Shown: positions 16,213 through 24,716, numbered from the stretch's first letter. The stretch is 64,000 nt of DNA from Psychroflexus halocasei (GCF_900107595.1 NZ_FNQF01000009.1:56598-120597); one strand, 5' to 3'. Numbers and translations: made by a program. The notes: generated by a model from the letters alone, not told the origin.

Positions 16213-16932
16213 TTACATTTTGAGATAGAAATCTTTTACCAAATTGATGTATTCTTCAGTGTAATCATGTCTCGCATTTTCAATCACAAGTTCAGAGATT
16301 AGCGTTTCTGTTTTAGTAAACGTCAAATTGATCAAACTTCTTTTAATTTCAGTTTCTTTTCGTCCTTTTATATTTAAAATATCAGAAGGATAGAGTTGAT
16401 ATTTTTCAGCGATTTTAAGAAATTCATTTTCAGCTTGAGCAGGAATAATCACTGAGAAATTTCCTTTTTGAGATAGAAATTTTTTAACGCCAAATATCAA
16501 TTCTTCAAAAGTTAAGGCATCTTGAAAACGTGCTTTTTCACGTGAAAGATCTAAATTTAAATTGTTTTGCTTTTTAAAGTAAGGTGGGTTAGAGACAATG
16601 AGATCGTAAGTTTCGTCGACCTCTTCAGTGAATTCTTGAAAACTAGCGTGATAACAGAACAGACGGTCGCTCCACGGACTTTCTTCAAAGTTGTGAACAC
16701 ATTCTTCAAAAGCGGAATCATCTAATTCAATCCCATCAATTTGTTCAGCATAACTGCGTTGTGCAAGCTGTAAAGCAATAATGCCTGTGCCGCTGCCAAC
16801 ATCCAAAATGCTTTTAGTATTGTCATTAATTTTTGCCCAAGCACCAAGTAAAACAGCATCAGTGCCAACCTTCATGGCAGCATGTTGATGATGGATAGTA
16901 AACTCTTTAAAACGAAATGGTTTCTCTGACAA
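16213..16932 (-). CDS. trmN6: tRNA1(Val) (adenine37-N6)-methyltransferase
   Basis: A 239-residue SAM-dependent methyltransferase that should methylate adenine 37 beside the anticodon of tRNA-Val, as YfiC/TrmN6 does in E. coli. The SAM loop DVGSGTG is at 44-50 and the N6-adenine motif NPPY at 115-118 within LIVSNPPYFKK. The N-terminal FKEFTIHHQHAAMKVGTDA is characteristic of the family. It starts 14 bases after rimM on the same strand, so it is likely the last gene of the rpsP-rimM operon, in the place that trmD holds in many bacteria. Confidence 0.87.
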   Translation of the reverse strand: MSEKPFRFKEFTIHHQHAAMKVGTDAVLLGAWAKINDNTKSILDVGSGTGIIALQLAQRSYAEQIDGIELDDSAFEECVHNFEESPWSDRLFCYHASFQEFTEEVDETYDLIVSNPPYFKKQNNLNLDLSREKARFQDALTFEELIFGVKKFLSQKGNFSVIIPAQAENEFLKIAEKYQLYPSDILNIKGRKETEIKRSLINLTFTKTETLISELVIENARHDYTEEYINLVKDFYLKM

Positions 16933-16946
16933 AACTGAAGTTTGTT

Positions 16947-17471
16947 TTATAGGTATAAATCAAGAAGACCTTCAGGTAGATTAAAGTCGATGCGTTTATT
17001 ATCTTTATCAATCTCTTTGATAAAAGCATCATTCACAGGTACTAAAATTTCTTTTCCGTCTTTATCAATTAAAAACAAAGCCTGTGGCGAGTTGCTGTCA
17101 ATACCTTTTATTTTACCAAAAAAACCTTCTTGAGCATCGTGTGCTTCAAATCCGGCAACTTCATGAAAGTAAAATTGTGAATCATCGAGATCAGGAAGTT
17201 CAGAAAGTGGTAAGTAAACAGCCTTTTTTATCAAATCCAAAGCATCTGCTTCGTTGTCAACATCTTCAAGTTTAACGCGGAGAAGGTTTGTTTTCTGCAG
17301 ATTAGATTTTATAATAAAAAAAGGAATCAGCTTGTCGTTAAAATCGACAAGAACTGATTCCAAGTTTGTGTAAGCTCCAGGCTCGTCCGTATCAAGTTTG
17401 ATTTGAACTTCACCTTTGAAACTAAATTTACTGACAATTTCTCCAAGATAAAAACATTCATCTTTTGTCAT
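16947..17471 (-). CDS. rimM: Ribosome maturation factor RimM
   Basis: A 174-residue factor that binds S19 and assists late assembly of the 30S head. It has the N-terminal RimM domain (FYLGEIVSKFSFKGEVQI, about 6-23) and a C-terminal PRC-barrel segment (FYFHEVAGFEAHD onward). I start at the ATG at 17471, two codons before the conserved beginning. The frame stays open upstream through the end of rpsP and gives only a Lys-Leu-rich artefact there. The gene follows rpsP by 10 bases. Confidence 0.93.
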   Translation of the reverse strand: MTKDECFYLGEIVSKFSFKGEVQIKLDTDEPGAYTNLESVLVDFNDKLIPFFIIKSNLQKTNLLRVKLEDVDNEADALDLIKKAVYLPLSELPDLDDSQFYFHEVAGFEAHDAQEGFFGKIKGIDSNSPQALFLIDKDGKEILVPVNDAFIKEIDKDNKRIDFNLPEGLLDLYL

Positions 17472-17481
17472 CGCCAATTTT

Positions 17482-18036
17482 TTAAGCTTTGTCTTCTTCG
17501 TTAGACTCTTCAGCTTGCGCTTCTTCAGTTTTACCTTCAGCAGCCTCGGCAGCTTCAGCTTCTGCAGCAGCTTTCGCCTCATCATCAGCAGCTTTTGCTT
17601 CAGCCTCGCGCTTAGCGTTCACTTCTTTTTCAGCAGCTAATGCTTTTTCTTTAGCATCTTTCTCTTTCTGACGAGCGCTAGCGTTAGCAGAATCAACTTT
17701 TGAATTTTTTTCTTCTAACCAAGCTTCAAACTTTTTGTTTGCTTCTTCTTCAGTTAATGCGCCTTTATCAACTCCTGCAAGCAAGTGTTTCTTAAGCATC
17801 GCACCTTTGTAAGATAGAATTCTTTTTGCTGTATCAGTTGGTTGAGCACCTTTGCGTAACCACTTCACAGAAGCATCGACATCTAATTCTATCGTTGCTG
17901 GAATTGTTGTTGGATTGTAAATTCCTAATTTCTCAATGAATTTACCATCTCTTTTTTCACGACTATCTGTCGCAACTACCCAAAAAAACGGTTTTCCTTT
18001 TCTACCGTGTCTTTGTAATCTGATTTTTGTAGGCAT
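17482..18036 (-). CDS. rpsP: 30S ribosomal protein S16 with long acidic tail
   Basis: Structural protein of the small ribosomal subunit. Residues 1-80 form the normal S16 domain (MPTKIRLQRHGRKGKPF start). The chain then runs on for about 100 residues of Ala, Glu and Lys-rich, probably helical or disordered sequence, giving 184 residues against 80-90 in E. coli. Bacteroidetes S16 proteins commonly carry such a tail. It heads a minus-strand operon with rimM and trmN6 and has a good promoter and a leader hairpin. Confidence 0.95.
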   Translation of the reverse strand: MPTKIRLQRHGRKGKPFFWVVATDSREKRDGKFIEKLGIYNPTTIPATIELDVDASVKWLRKGAQPTDTAKRILSYKGAMLKKHLLAGVDKGALTEEEANKKFEAWLEEKNSKVDSANASARQKEKDAKEKALAAEKEVNAKREAEAKAADDEAKAAAEAEAAEAAEGKTEEAQAEESNEEDKA

Positions 18037-18051
18037 AAAAAATTAAATTTT

Positions 18052-18066
18052 GAGGTTCTCGACCTC
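18052..18066 (-). promoter_or_regulatory. Leader hairpin of the rpsP operon
   Basis: GAGGT and ACCTC with a 5-base loop, lying between the promoter and the rpsP ATG. It is short but the only stem in the leader, and ribosomal-protein operons are often controlled through such structures. No S16-binding consensus is known to me for this group. Confidence 0.3.
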
Positions 18067-18082
18067 CGTTATTAATAATCGG

Positions 18083-18115
18083 CAAAGATAAGTTTTATTT
18101 TTCTAAAATTTTCAA
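18083..18115 (-). promoter_or_regulatory. Promoter of the rpsP-rimM-trmN6 operon
   Basis: On the minus strand: TTG (18115-18113), a 22-base spacer, then TATCTTTG (18090-18083), an exact -7 box. The predicted leader is about 45 bases long. Confidence 0.65.
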
Positions 18116-18138
18116 TTATGTATTCATAATTTTTATAT

Positions 18139-18146
18139 TACATTTG
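18139..18146 (+). promoter_or_regulatory. Promoter -7 box of the DUF6252-like lipoprotein gene
   Basis: TACATTTG, an exact TAnnTTTG box 17 bases before the ATG. It is back to back with the rpsP promoter. Confidence 0.45.
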
Positions 18147-18163
18147 TTAGCAAAATTTTAAGA

Positions 18164-18967
18164 ATGAAGCGATTTACCCTAGTTTTTCTTATTGCCATCC
18201 TTACTTTAAGTTGTTCTGATACAATTACAAGAGATGAAACAGTGTTTCAAACAATGATTGATAATGACTTTTTTAGATCTCAAACAGGAGTAGCTTATCT
18301 AAACGATGAAGGACATTTGACTATTGAAAGTACAACGAATGAGAGTGTAAAATTAACCACCGAGTTTAGTCAACCAGGTATTTATACACTTGCACCAACG
18401 GGAGTTAATTCTGCAACCTATAAAACTTATTTAGGAGATGTTTATACCTCAAAACATTCAAATGTTGACGGAGTTATAGAGATTTTACAAATTAATGAAG
18501 ATGGTTACGATGGTAATTTTAACTTCAATGCTGTCAATGAAACTGGTGATACGATTGTTTTTCATAAAGGTGCTTTTTTTAATGTGCCATTAGGAAATCC
18601 TGGCGGAGGTGATATTGACGAGCCAGGCGATTTGCCTACAGAGTATATGTTAGCAACTATTGATGGAACTTTACTGGAAACTCAAGGCGTAACAAGATCA
18701 ATTTCGGATGGTCGTATTTCTGTAACTGGTGATTTTGACGGAGCTGAAATTAATATTTCTTATCCAGAAACACTCGAACCAGGAACTTACACCATCGCTG
18801 ATCAAGCTGATTTAAGTATGGATTATACTGAAGGCGGAACACTTGATGCAGCAACTTCAGGTCAATTGACAATCAACGCTGCCGAAAACGGATTTTATTT
18901 AGGAACTTTTAATTTCACAACAGAGTCAGAACTTCTTATTGAGGCAGGCTCTTTTAATGTACAATAA
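18164..18967 (+). CDS. Lipoprotein with two tandem beta-rich repeats
   Basis: A 267-residue surface or periplasmic lipoprotein: the signal ends LTLSCSD, with the lipidated cysteine near residue 17. The mature chain appears to contain two copies of one domain (about 25-140 and 158-267). Each has a segment of the type GTYTIADQAD or GIYTLAPTGV, followed by a glycine-rich strand ending in a GTFNF or GNFNF pattern. The repeat resembles families of small flavobacterial lipoproteins such as DUF6252, an assignment from memory only. Function unknown. It is followed by the structured element at 18974. Confidence 0.7.
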   Translation: MKRFTLVFLIAILTLSCSDTITRDETVFQTMIDNDFFRSQTGVAYLNDEGHLTIESTTNESVKLTTEFSQPGIYTLAPTGVNSATYKTYLGDVYTSKHSNVDGVIEILQINEDGYDGNFNFNAVNETGDTIVFHKGAFFNVPLGNPGGGDIDEPGDLPTEYMLATIDGTLLETQGVTRSISDGRISVTGDFDGAEINISYPETLEPGTYTIADQADLSMDYTEGGTLDAATSGQLTINAAENGFYLGTFNFTTESELLIEAGSFNVQ

Positions 18968-18973
18968 TATTTT

Positions 18974-19085
18974 GGGCGTTACCTTGCTTAAAAAAAAGCA
19001 AGGTCAGGCTTTCCGCTGTATCTTTGCTTTTAAAAAAAAGCAAAGGATGCCGCATCAATCCTTAACGCAAGTTGAGGATTTTTTT
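18974..19085 (+). repeat. Structured intergenic element with GCAA-loop terminator
   Basis: A compact folded element 6 bases after the lipoprotein stop. A 9-bp hairpin (ACCTTGCTT, 18981-18989, with 18996-19004) and a 10-bp hairpin (CTTTGCTTTT, 19022-19031, with 19036-19045) are joined by a linker containing TTCCGCTGTA. GCGTT (18976-18980) can pair with AACGC (19064-19068) to close the element. The 3' end forms a separate 10-bp hairpin (19057-19066 with 19071-19080) with a GCAA loop and a T-run. That hairpin uses AAC of the closing helix, so the two folds exclude each other. From memory, elements of this layout recur between genes in flavobacteria. Confidence 0.65.
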
Positions 19086-19344
19086 ATTTAAAAGTTTTCT
19101 AATAAAAACAGAAATCAATTGAAGTTTCGCCTCGCACTTTTTAATATCTCACTCAATTCATTATCAAATTTCTTTTTTTATTAATAAAGATTTCTTGTTT
19201 TGAGATTCTTATTTAATTATTTTAAACCCAATTTATAATTGTTTTCAGAAAGTGTTTTTAGCTAAAAATCATTGTGGATAACTTCTTGACTTAAGCATCA
19301 AGCTCGCATCTTTTTTTGTGTAATTTTACGCAAAATCTTGCTCT
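19086..19344 (+). other. AT-rich gap before dnaE
   Basis: 259 bases without a credible reading frame. A TAATTTTA at 19321-19328 could be a degenerate -7 box for dnaE, but the nearest TTG is too far upstream (19286). I see no repeat or RNA fold here. Confidence 0.5.
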
Positions 19345-22300
19345 ATGTATATCATATTCGATACCGAAACTACGGGTTTACCAAAACGCTGGAATGCGCC
19401 AATCTCCGATGTTGATAATTGGCCAAGAGCCATACAAATCGCATGGCAGGTGCATGATGAATGGGGCGAACTTGTAGAGCATCAAGATTTTTTAATCAAG
19501 CCTGAAGGTTTTGATATTCCTTATGATTCAGAGCGTATTCACGGAATTTCTACAGCTTTAGCCGAAGAGAAAGGCGTGCCGATTCTTGAGGTTTTAGAAA
19601 AATTTAATATTGCCTTAGGCAAAGCTAAATTCGTAGTTGGGCAAAATGTTGGTTTTGATGTCAATATTATGGGAGCGGAATATTACCGTGCTCAAGTTGA
19701 CTCGCCAATGACGGAAATGCCAGTGCTTGATACCTGTACAGAAACCACAGCTGAACTTTGTCAAATTCCTGGCGGTCGAGGTGGTAAGTTTAAATTACCA
19801 ACATTAACTGAATTACACGAAAAGTTATTTGGCGTTCCTTTTAGTGAAGCGCACAACGCAACTGCAGATGTTGAGGCGACAACACGTTGTTTTCTTGAGC
19901 TGATCAGAACAAACATTTATTCTGAGAATAAACTTCAAGCTGAAAACGGTTATCTTCAAGAGTTTCAAGCAAAAAACCCAGAACCTTTTAAAGGCATTGG
20001 TTTAAAGCATGTGAATCTTCAGAAGGCTTCAGAAAAAATTAAAAAGGCGCAAAGCGATTCTTCAAACGAGCCAACGAAAGCTGAAATGAATGAGAATCTT
20101 GAAAAAATTCAAGATGCAAATTTTATTCATTTACATAACCATAGTCAGTTTTCAGTTTTACAATCTACAACATCGATTCCTGATTTGGTTGAGGTGGCTG
20201 CCAAACATAAAATGCCAGCAGTTGCTTTAACAGATCATGCCAATATGATGGGCGCTTTTCATTTTGTGAATGCAGTTCAGAAGCATAATAAATCTATTGA
20301 TGAGGAAAGTGATCAAGTGAAAATCAAACCGATTATTGGCTGTGAGTTTTTTGTGTGTGAAGATCATTTAGATAAATCTCACAAAGACAATGGTTATCAA
20401 ATTGTGCTTTTAGCTAAAAACAAAAAAGGCTATCACAATTTGGCAAAAATGTCTTCTATTGGTTTTACAAAAGGTTTTTACTATGTGCCACGTATCGACA
20501 AGAAAGTCGTTGAAAAGTATAAAGATGACCTGATTGTATTATCAGGAAATATGTATGGTGAAATTCCAAGTAAAATTCTGAATATCGGCGAAAAGCAAGC
20601 CGAAGAAGCTTTGTTGTGGTGGAAAGAAACTTTTCAAGATGACTTTTACATCGAGTTGATGCGTCACGGTCAAGAAGATGAAGATAGAGCAAATGAGGTT
20701 TTAATCAAGTTTGCAAAAAAACATCAAGTTAAACTAGTGGCTTCTAACAATACTTACTACGCAGATCAAGAAGATGCCAACGCACACGACATTTTACTGT
20801 GTGTAAAAGATGGTGAAAAACAATCGACACCAATTGGTCGTGGTCGTGGTTATCGTTATGGCTTGCCAAATGACAAGTATTATTTTAAGTCAACAGAGGA
20901 AATGAAATCTCTTTTTAAAGACGTTCCTGAAGCAATTACGCATACGCAAGAAATAGCTGATAAAGTTGAAGCTTACGAATTGGCGCGTGATGTATTATTG
21001 CCTGCCTTTGGTATTCCTGAGCGTTTTCTTGATGCAAAAGATGAAGAAGATAATGGCAAACGAGGTGAAAATGCTTATTTAAAATACCTCACTTTTGAAG
21101 GTGCAAAAGAGCGTTATGGTGAAATAACACCTGATATTGAAGAAAGACTGAATTTTGAATTATCAGTGATTGCTAATACAGGTTATCCGGGATACTTCTT
21201 AATTGTTGAAGATTTTATTCGTGAAGCCAGAAAAATGGATGTTTCTGTTGGGCCAGGTCGAGGATCGGCAGCGGGAAGTGCTGTGGCTTATTGCTTGAAA
21301 ATTACAAATATTGACCCGATAAAATACGACTTGCTTTTTGAGCGTTTTTTGAATCCTGAACGTGTGAGTATGCCAGATATTGATATCGATTTTGATGATG
21401 AAGGCCGAAGTCGCGTCATGGATTATGTCATCGATAAATATGGTGAAAATCAAGTTGCCCAAATTATCACTTACGGAACAATGGCTGCTAAATCTGCCAT
21501 TCGAGATACAGCGAGAGCTTTAGATCTACCTTTATATGAAGCTGATCGTATTGCAAAGTTGGTTCCTGATATGTCAAAACTCCACAAGATTTTTGGCAAA
21601 GATGAAAAAGAATTAAGAGCAAAATTCAGATCTGAAGATGTTGAAAAAGTGATGGAATTAATCGGGATTTCAGAGCAAAATACACCTGAAGCTGAAACGG
21701 TTAATCAGGCTAGAATTCTGGAAGGCTCTGTTCGAAATACAGGAATTCACGCTTGTGGTGTGATTATCACACCAGATGATATTACCAAATTCGTCCCTGT
21801 TTCTGTCGCAAAAGATTCAGACTTATACGTCACTCAATTTGACAACTCAGTTGTTGAAGACGCTGGTCTGCTCAAGATGGACTTTTTAGGTTTAAAAACT
21901 TTGACGCTGATTAAAGACACGGTTTCTATTGTTAAAGCTAGACATGGTTTAGATCTTGATCCTGAAGCTTTCCCTTTAGATGACGAGAAAACTTACGAGC
22001 TTTTCCAGCGTGGAGAAACAGTTGGTGTTTTTCAATATGAATCTCCAGGGATGCAAAAACACATGAAGGATTTAAAGCCAACTGTTTTTGAAGATTTGAT
22101 TGCGATGAACGCGCTTTATCGTCCAGGGCCGATGGAATATATCCCGAGTTTTATTAAAAGAAAACATGGCGCTGAAGAGATTAGCTATGATTTACCTGAA
22201 ATGGAGGAATACCTTGAGGAAACCTACGGAATTACGGTTTACCAAGAGCAGGTGATGTTACTATCGCAGAAATTGGCAAGTTTTACCAAAGGTGAAGCCG

Positions 22301-23697
22301 ACGTGTTGCGTAAAGCCATGGGGAAAAAGTTGCAAGATGTTCTTGCGAAGCTTAAACCAAAGTTTATTGAGCAAGCGAAAGCAAATGGACATCCTGAAGA
22401 TAAACTAGAGAAAATTTGGAAAGACTGGGAGGCTTTTGCGAGTTATGCATTTAATAAATCTCACTCCACGTGTTATGCTTTTGTGGCTTATCAAACCGCT
22501 TATTTAAAAGCGCATTATCCAGCAGAATACATGGCGGCTGTACTTTCGAATAACATGAACGATATTAAAAAAGTGACTTTCTTTATGGAAGAATGTCGAC
22601 GAATGGGATTACCTGTTTTAGGACCTGATGTCAATGAATCTTACCATAAATTCTCTGTGAATAAAGAAAATGCCATTCGTTTTGGAATGGGAGCGGTCAA
22701 AGGCGTTGGCGGTGGGGCTGTCAAAACAATAGTTGAAAACAGAAAAGAAGATGGACATTACAAATCTATTTTTGATCTAGCTAAACGTATTGATTTACGA
22801 GCCGCCAATAAAAAGGCTTTTGAAAGTTTAGCCTTAGCAGGCGCTTTTGATAGTTTAGGAAATGTGCACCGTGCGCAATATTTCCATCAAACAGAAGGCG
22901 AATTAACTTTTATTGAAAAAGTTGTCAAGTTTGCAGCAAAATATCAAGAGAATAAAAATTCAGCTCAAGTCAGTCTTTTTGGAGAAGCGAGTGACGTTCA
23001 AATTCCTGAACCAGAAGTGCCACCTTGTGATGAATGGCACACCATGAAAACACTGAAAGCTGAAAAAGAAGTGATAGGCTTATTTCTTTCAGGACATCCG
23101 CTTGATGATTTTAAACTTGAAATGAATAATTTCTGCTCTCATGATTTACGCGTTTTTGAGTCTATCGAAGATCACTTGAATAAAGAAATTAGTATTGGTG
23201 GCGTGATCACGGAATTTGCTCATAAAACCAGTAAAATGGGAAAAGGTTTTGCCGTTTTTACTGTTGAAGATTATTACGATAGCCACGAGTTCTGGATTTT
23301 TGGTGAGGAGTATCTGAAATTCAGACACTTTTTAACGCTTGATAGTTTTGTGCATATAAGAATGACAGCAACACAATTTATTGATAGAAAAACAGGCGAA
23401 CCTGGTCGTGTACGCATCAAGTTTAAAAACTTCAAACAATTGCATGAAGTTTTAGCTGAGTTTTCAAAACGAATCAAATTACAGCTTGACATCAATCAGT
23501 TAACTGAAGAAAACATTGAAAAGTTGGAAGAGTTGATTCTTTTAAATCAAGGTGAGAAACAATTGAATTTTCTGCTTTTTGAAAGAGAGAATAAAATCAA
23601 ACTCGATATGGCGAGTCGATCAAAATCTGTCGATATCAATAAAGAATTATTAGCAGGTTTAGATGACATTAATTTTCATTATAAATTGATGAAATAA
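19345..23697 (+). CDS. dnaE: DNA polymerase III alpha subunit with fused exonuclease
   Basis: Replicative polymerase, 1450 residues. Residues 1-190 are a DEDDh proofreading exonuclease (FDTETTG with Asp6 and Glu8; later HNATADVEAT), normally a separate epsilon protein. A PHP domain begins near 261 (HLHNHSQFS). The polymerase core has GPGRGSAAGS (about 635) and the catalytic PDIDIDFDD (about 675). A clamp-binding motif, QVSLF, lies near 1208 and an OB fold follows. The length and fused exonuclease are, to my knowledge, usual for Bacteroidetes DnaE. The gene stands alone and has a hairpin after it. Confidence 0.95.
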   Translation: MYIIFDTETTGLPKRWNAPISDVDNWPRAIQIAWQVHDEWGELVEHQDFLIKPEGFDIPYDSERIHGISTALAEEKGVPILEVLEKFNIALGKAKFVVGQNVGFDVNIMGAEYYRAQVDSPMTEMPVLDTCTETTAELCQIPGGRGGKFKLPTLTELHEKLFGVPFSEAHNATADVEATTRCFLELIRTNIYSENKLQAENGYLQEFQAKNPEPFKGIGLKHVNLQKASEKIKKAQSDSSNEPTKAEMNENLEKIQDANFIHLHNHSQFSVLQSTTSIPDLVEVAAKHKMPAVALTDHANMMGAFHFVNAVQKHNKSIDEESDQVKIKPIIGCEFFVCEDHLDKSHKDNGYQIVLLAKNKKGYHNLAKMSSIGFTKGFYYVPRIDKKVVEKYKDDLIVLSGNMYGEIPSKILNIGEKQAEEALLWWKETFQDDFYIELMRHGQEDEDRANEVLIKFAKKHQVKLVASNNTYYADQEDANAHDILLCVKDGEKQSTPIGRGRGYRYGLPNDKYYFKSTEEMKSLFKDVPEAITHTQEIADKVEAYELARDVLLPAFGIPERFLDAKDEEDNGKRGENAYLKYLTFEGAKERYGEITPDIEERLNFELSVIANTGYPGYFLIVEDFIREARKMDVSVGPGRGSAAGSAVAYCLKITNIDPIKYDLLFERFLNPERVSMPDIDIDFDDEGRSRVMDYVIDKYGENQVAQIITYGTMAAKSAIRDTARALDLPLYEADRIAKLVPDMSKLHKIFGKDEKELRAKFRSEDVEKVMELIGISEQNTPEAETVNQARILEGSVRNTGIHACGVIITPDDITKFVPVSVAKDSDLYVTQFDNSVVEDAGLLKMDFLGLKTLTLIKDTVSIVKARHGLDLDPEAFPLDDEKTYELFQRGETVGVFQYESPGMQKHMKDLKPTVFEDLIAMNALYRPGPMEYIPSFIKRKHGAEEISYDLPEMEEYLEETYGITVYQEQVMLLSQKLASFTKGEADVLRKAMGKKLQDVLAKLKPKFIEQAKANGHPEDKLEKIWKDWEAFASYAFNKSHSTCYAFVAYQTAYLKAHYPAEYMAAVLSNNMNDIKKVTFFMEECRRMGLPVLGPDVNESYHKFSVNKENAIRFGMGAVKGVGGGAVKTIVENRKEDGHYKSIFDLAKRIDLRAANKKAFESLALAGAFDSLGNVHRAQYFHQTEGELTFIEKVVKFAAKYQENKNSAQVSLFGEASDVQIPEPEVPPCDEWHTMKTLKAEKEVIGLFLSGHPLDDFKLEMNNFCSHDLRVFESIEDHLNKEISIGGVITEFAHKTSKMGKGFAVFTVEDYYDSHEFWIFGEEYLKFRHFLTLDSFVHIRMTATQFIDRKTGEPGRVRIKFKNFKQLHEVLAEFSKRIKLQLDINQLTEENIEKLEELILLNQGEKQLNFLLFERENKIKLDMASRSKSVDINKELLAGLDDINFHYKLMK

Positions 23698-23710
23698 TTT
23701 AAGATTAATT

Positions 23711-23745
23711 AAACCTCTTGATATTTTAAATATGTTAAGGGGTTT
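23711..23745 (+). terminator. Hairpin after dnaE
   Basis: A 9-bp stem (AAACCTCTT against AAGGGGTTT, one G-T pair) whose loop can add ATATTT/AAATAT pairs. It starts 13 bases after the stop. No T-run follows beyond the stem, so it may terminate weakly. Confidence 0.5.
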
Positions 23746-23791
23746 ACTCATTCTTATTGATTATTGTAATTTTGAATAAAAATTATAAGTG

Positions 23792-24133
23792 ATGAAAATC
23801 TTATTAAGATTGATTATTTCTGCGATTATTGTTGTGGTTTTAGCAAACATACTTCCTGGTGTTTATGTTGATAGCTTTTTAATTGCTGTTGTTGCTGCTG
23901 CAGTGATATCAATGCTGAATCTTTTTGTAAAGCCAATTTTACTCATCTTAACTTTACCAGTGACCATTATAACTTTTGGTTTATTCCTGTTGGTCATTAA
24001 TGCTATTATTATTTTGCTGGGTGATGCCTTGGTGTCAGGATTTCAAGTTGACGGTTTTTGGTGGGCATTATTATTTAGTTTATTGCTGACTTTCTTCCAA
24101 TCTCTTGTATTTCAGCTTGCCGAAAAAGCATAA
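23792..24133 (+). CDS. Small membrane protein, phage-holin-4/YvlD-like
   Basis: A 113-residue, four-helix membrane protein of the family labelled phage holin family 4 (superfamily IV), common in bacteria with no phage link. The glycine and valine-rich first helix (IIVVVLANILPGVYVD), the FVKPILLILTLPVTIITFGLFL hairpin and the final FWWALLFSLLL segment fit that family. Function unknown. I use the ATG at 23792, not the GTG one codon before. A CPBP protease gene begins 6 bases downstream. Confidence 0.75.
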   Translation: MKILLRLIISAIIVVVLANILPGVYVDSFLIAVVAAAVISMLNLFVKPILLILTLPVTIITFGLFLLVINAIIILLGDALVSGFQVDGFWWALLFSLLLTFFQSLVFQLAEKA

Positions 24134-24139
24134 TTTTTT

Positions 24140-24697
24140 ATGAAGAAAATCAATCTTTTTGCAGCGTCAGTTGTGACGCTATTTGTCTTTCCAGCGGTTG
24201 CTTTTGTTGTTGGACATTTCAGCGATTCGTTTGATTACTTTTCAATTTTCCCAGAGTTTTTTAGCGGTTTATCAATAGGAGTAGGGTTATTATTTGGTCT
24301 CATTGCTTCAGGATTAGGGATTCTGCTTTTAAAGCTTGATATCTTTAAAAATGTCAAGAGTTTTTATTCAGAAATCTTTGCAGATGTAGAGATCAAAACA
24401 CCAGATATCATTTTTTATTCACTGTGCGCAGGCATAGGAGAGGAGATTTTCTTTAGAGGAATGTTGCAAGAGTTCTTTGGTATCTGGCCAGTCGCAATCT
24501 TCTTTGTTTTGATTCATGGTTACTTGAATTTCAAGGATTGGAAGAAAAGCATTTATGGCGTATTTCTGATTCTGATTTCTGCTGGTTTTGGTTATTTATA
24601 TGAGTATTTTGATATCTATGCTGCCATATTAGCACATACGATTTATGATATTTTTATGTTTAAACTCTTGTTGAAATCTAAGGAAAAACAAACTTGA
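24140..24697 (+). CDS. CPBP-family intramembrane protease
   Basis: A 185-residue polytopic membrane protein of the CAAX-protease and bacteriocin-processing (CPBP/Abi) family. The glutamate motif GEEIFFRG (Glu101, Glu102, Arg106) and two later histidines (HGYLN near 126 and AHTIYD near 167) are the expected active-site positions. Family roles include processing of membrane peptides and bacteriocin immunity; the substrate here is unknown. It is probably co-transcribed with the small membrane protein upstream. Confidence 0.8.
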   Translation: MKKINLFAASVVTLFVFPAVAFVVGHFSDSFDYFSIFPEFFSGLSIGVGLLFGLIASGLGILLLKLDIFKNVKSFYSEIFADVEIKTPDIIFYSLCAGIGEEIFFRGMLQEFFGIWPVAIFFVLIHGYLNFKDWKKSIYGVFLILISAGFGYLYEYFDIYAAILAHTIYDIFMFKLLLKSKEKQT

Positions 24698-24716
24698 TTT
24701 TCATTCATAATCAAGT
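24692..24716. repeat. Perfect 8-bp inverted repeat at the 3' end of the CPBP gene
   Basis: ACTTGATT and AATCAAGT around a 9-base spacer, overlapping the CPBP stop codon. The half ACTTGATT occurs again in direct orientation near 24733. It may be a weak terminator, but no T-run follows. Confidence 0.4.

Noticed and set aside
17472..17585. N-terminal extension of RimM into rpsP
   Set aside because: The extra residues are Lys and Leu-rich and come from the frame-shifted end of rpsP. The conserved RimM start is at 17471.
17489..17671. A Ser/Ala-rich plus-strand frame opposite rpsP
   Set aside because: It is the shadow of the Ala/Glu/Lys tail of S16 and has no independent start signal.
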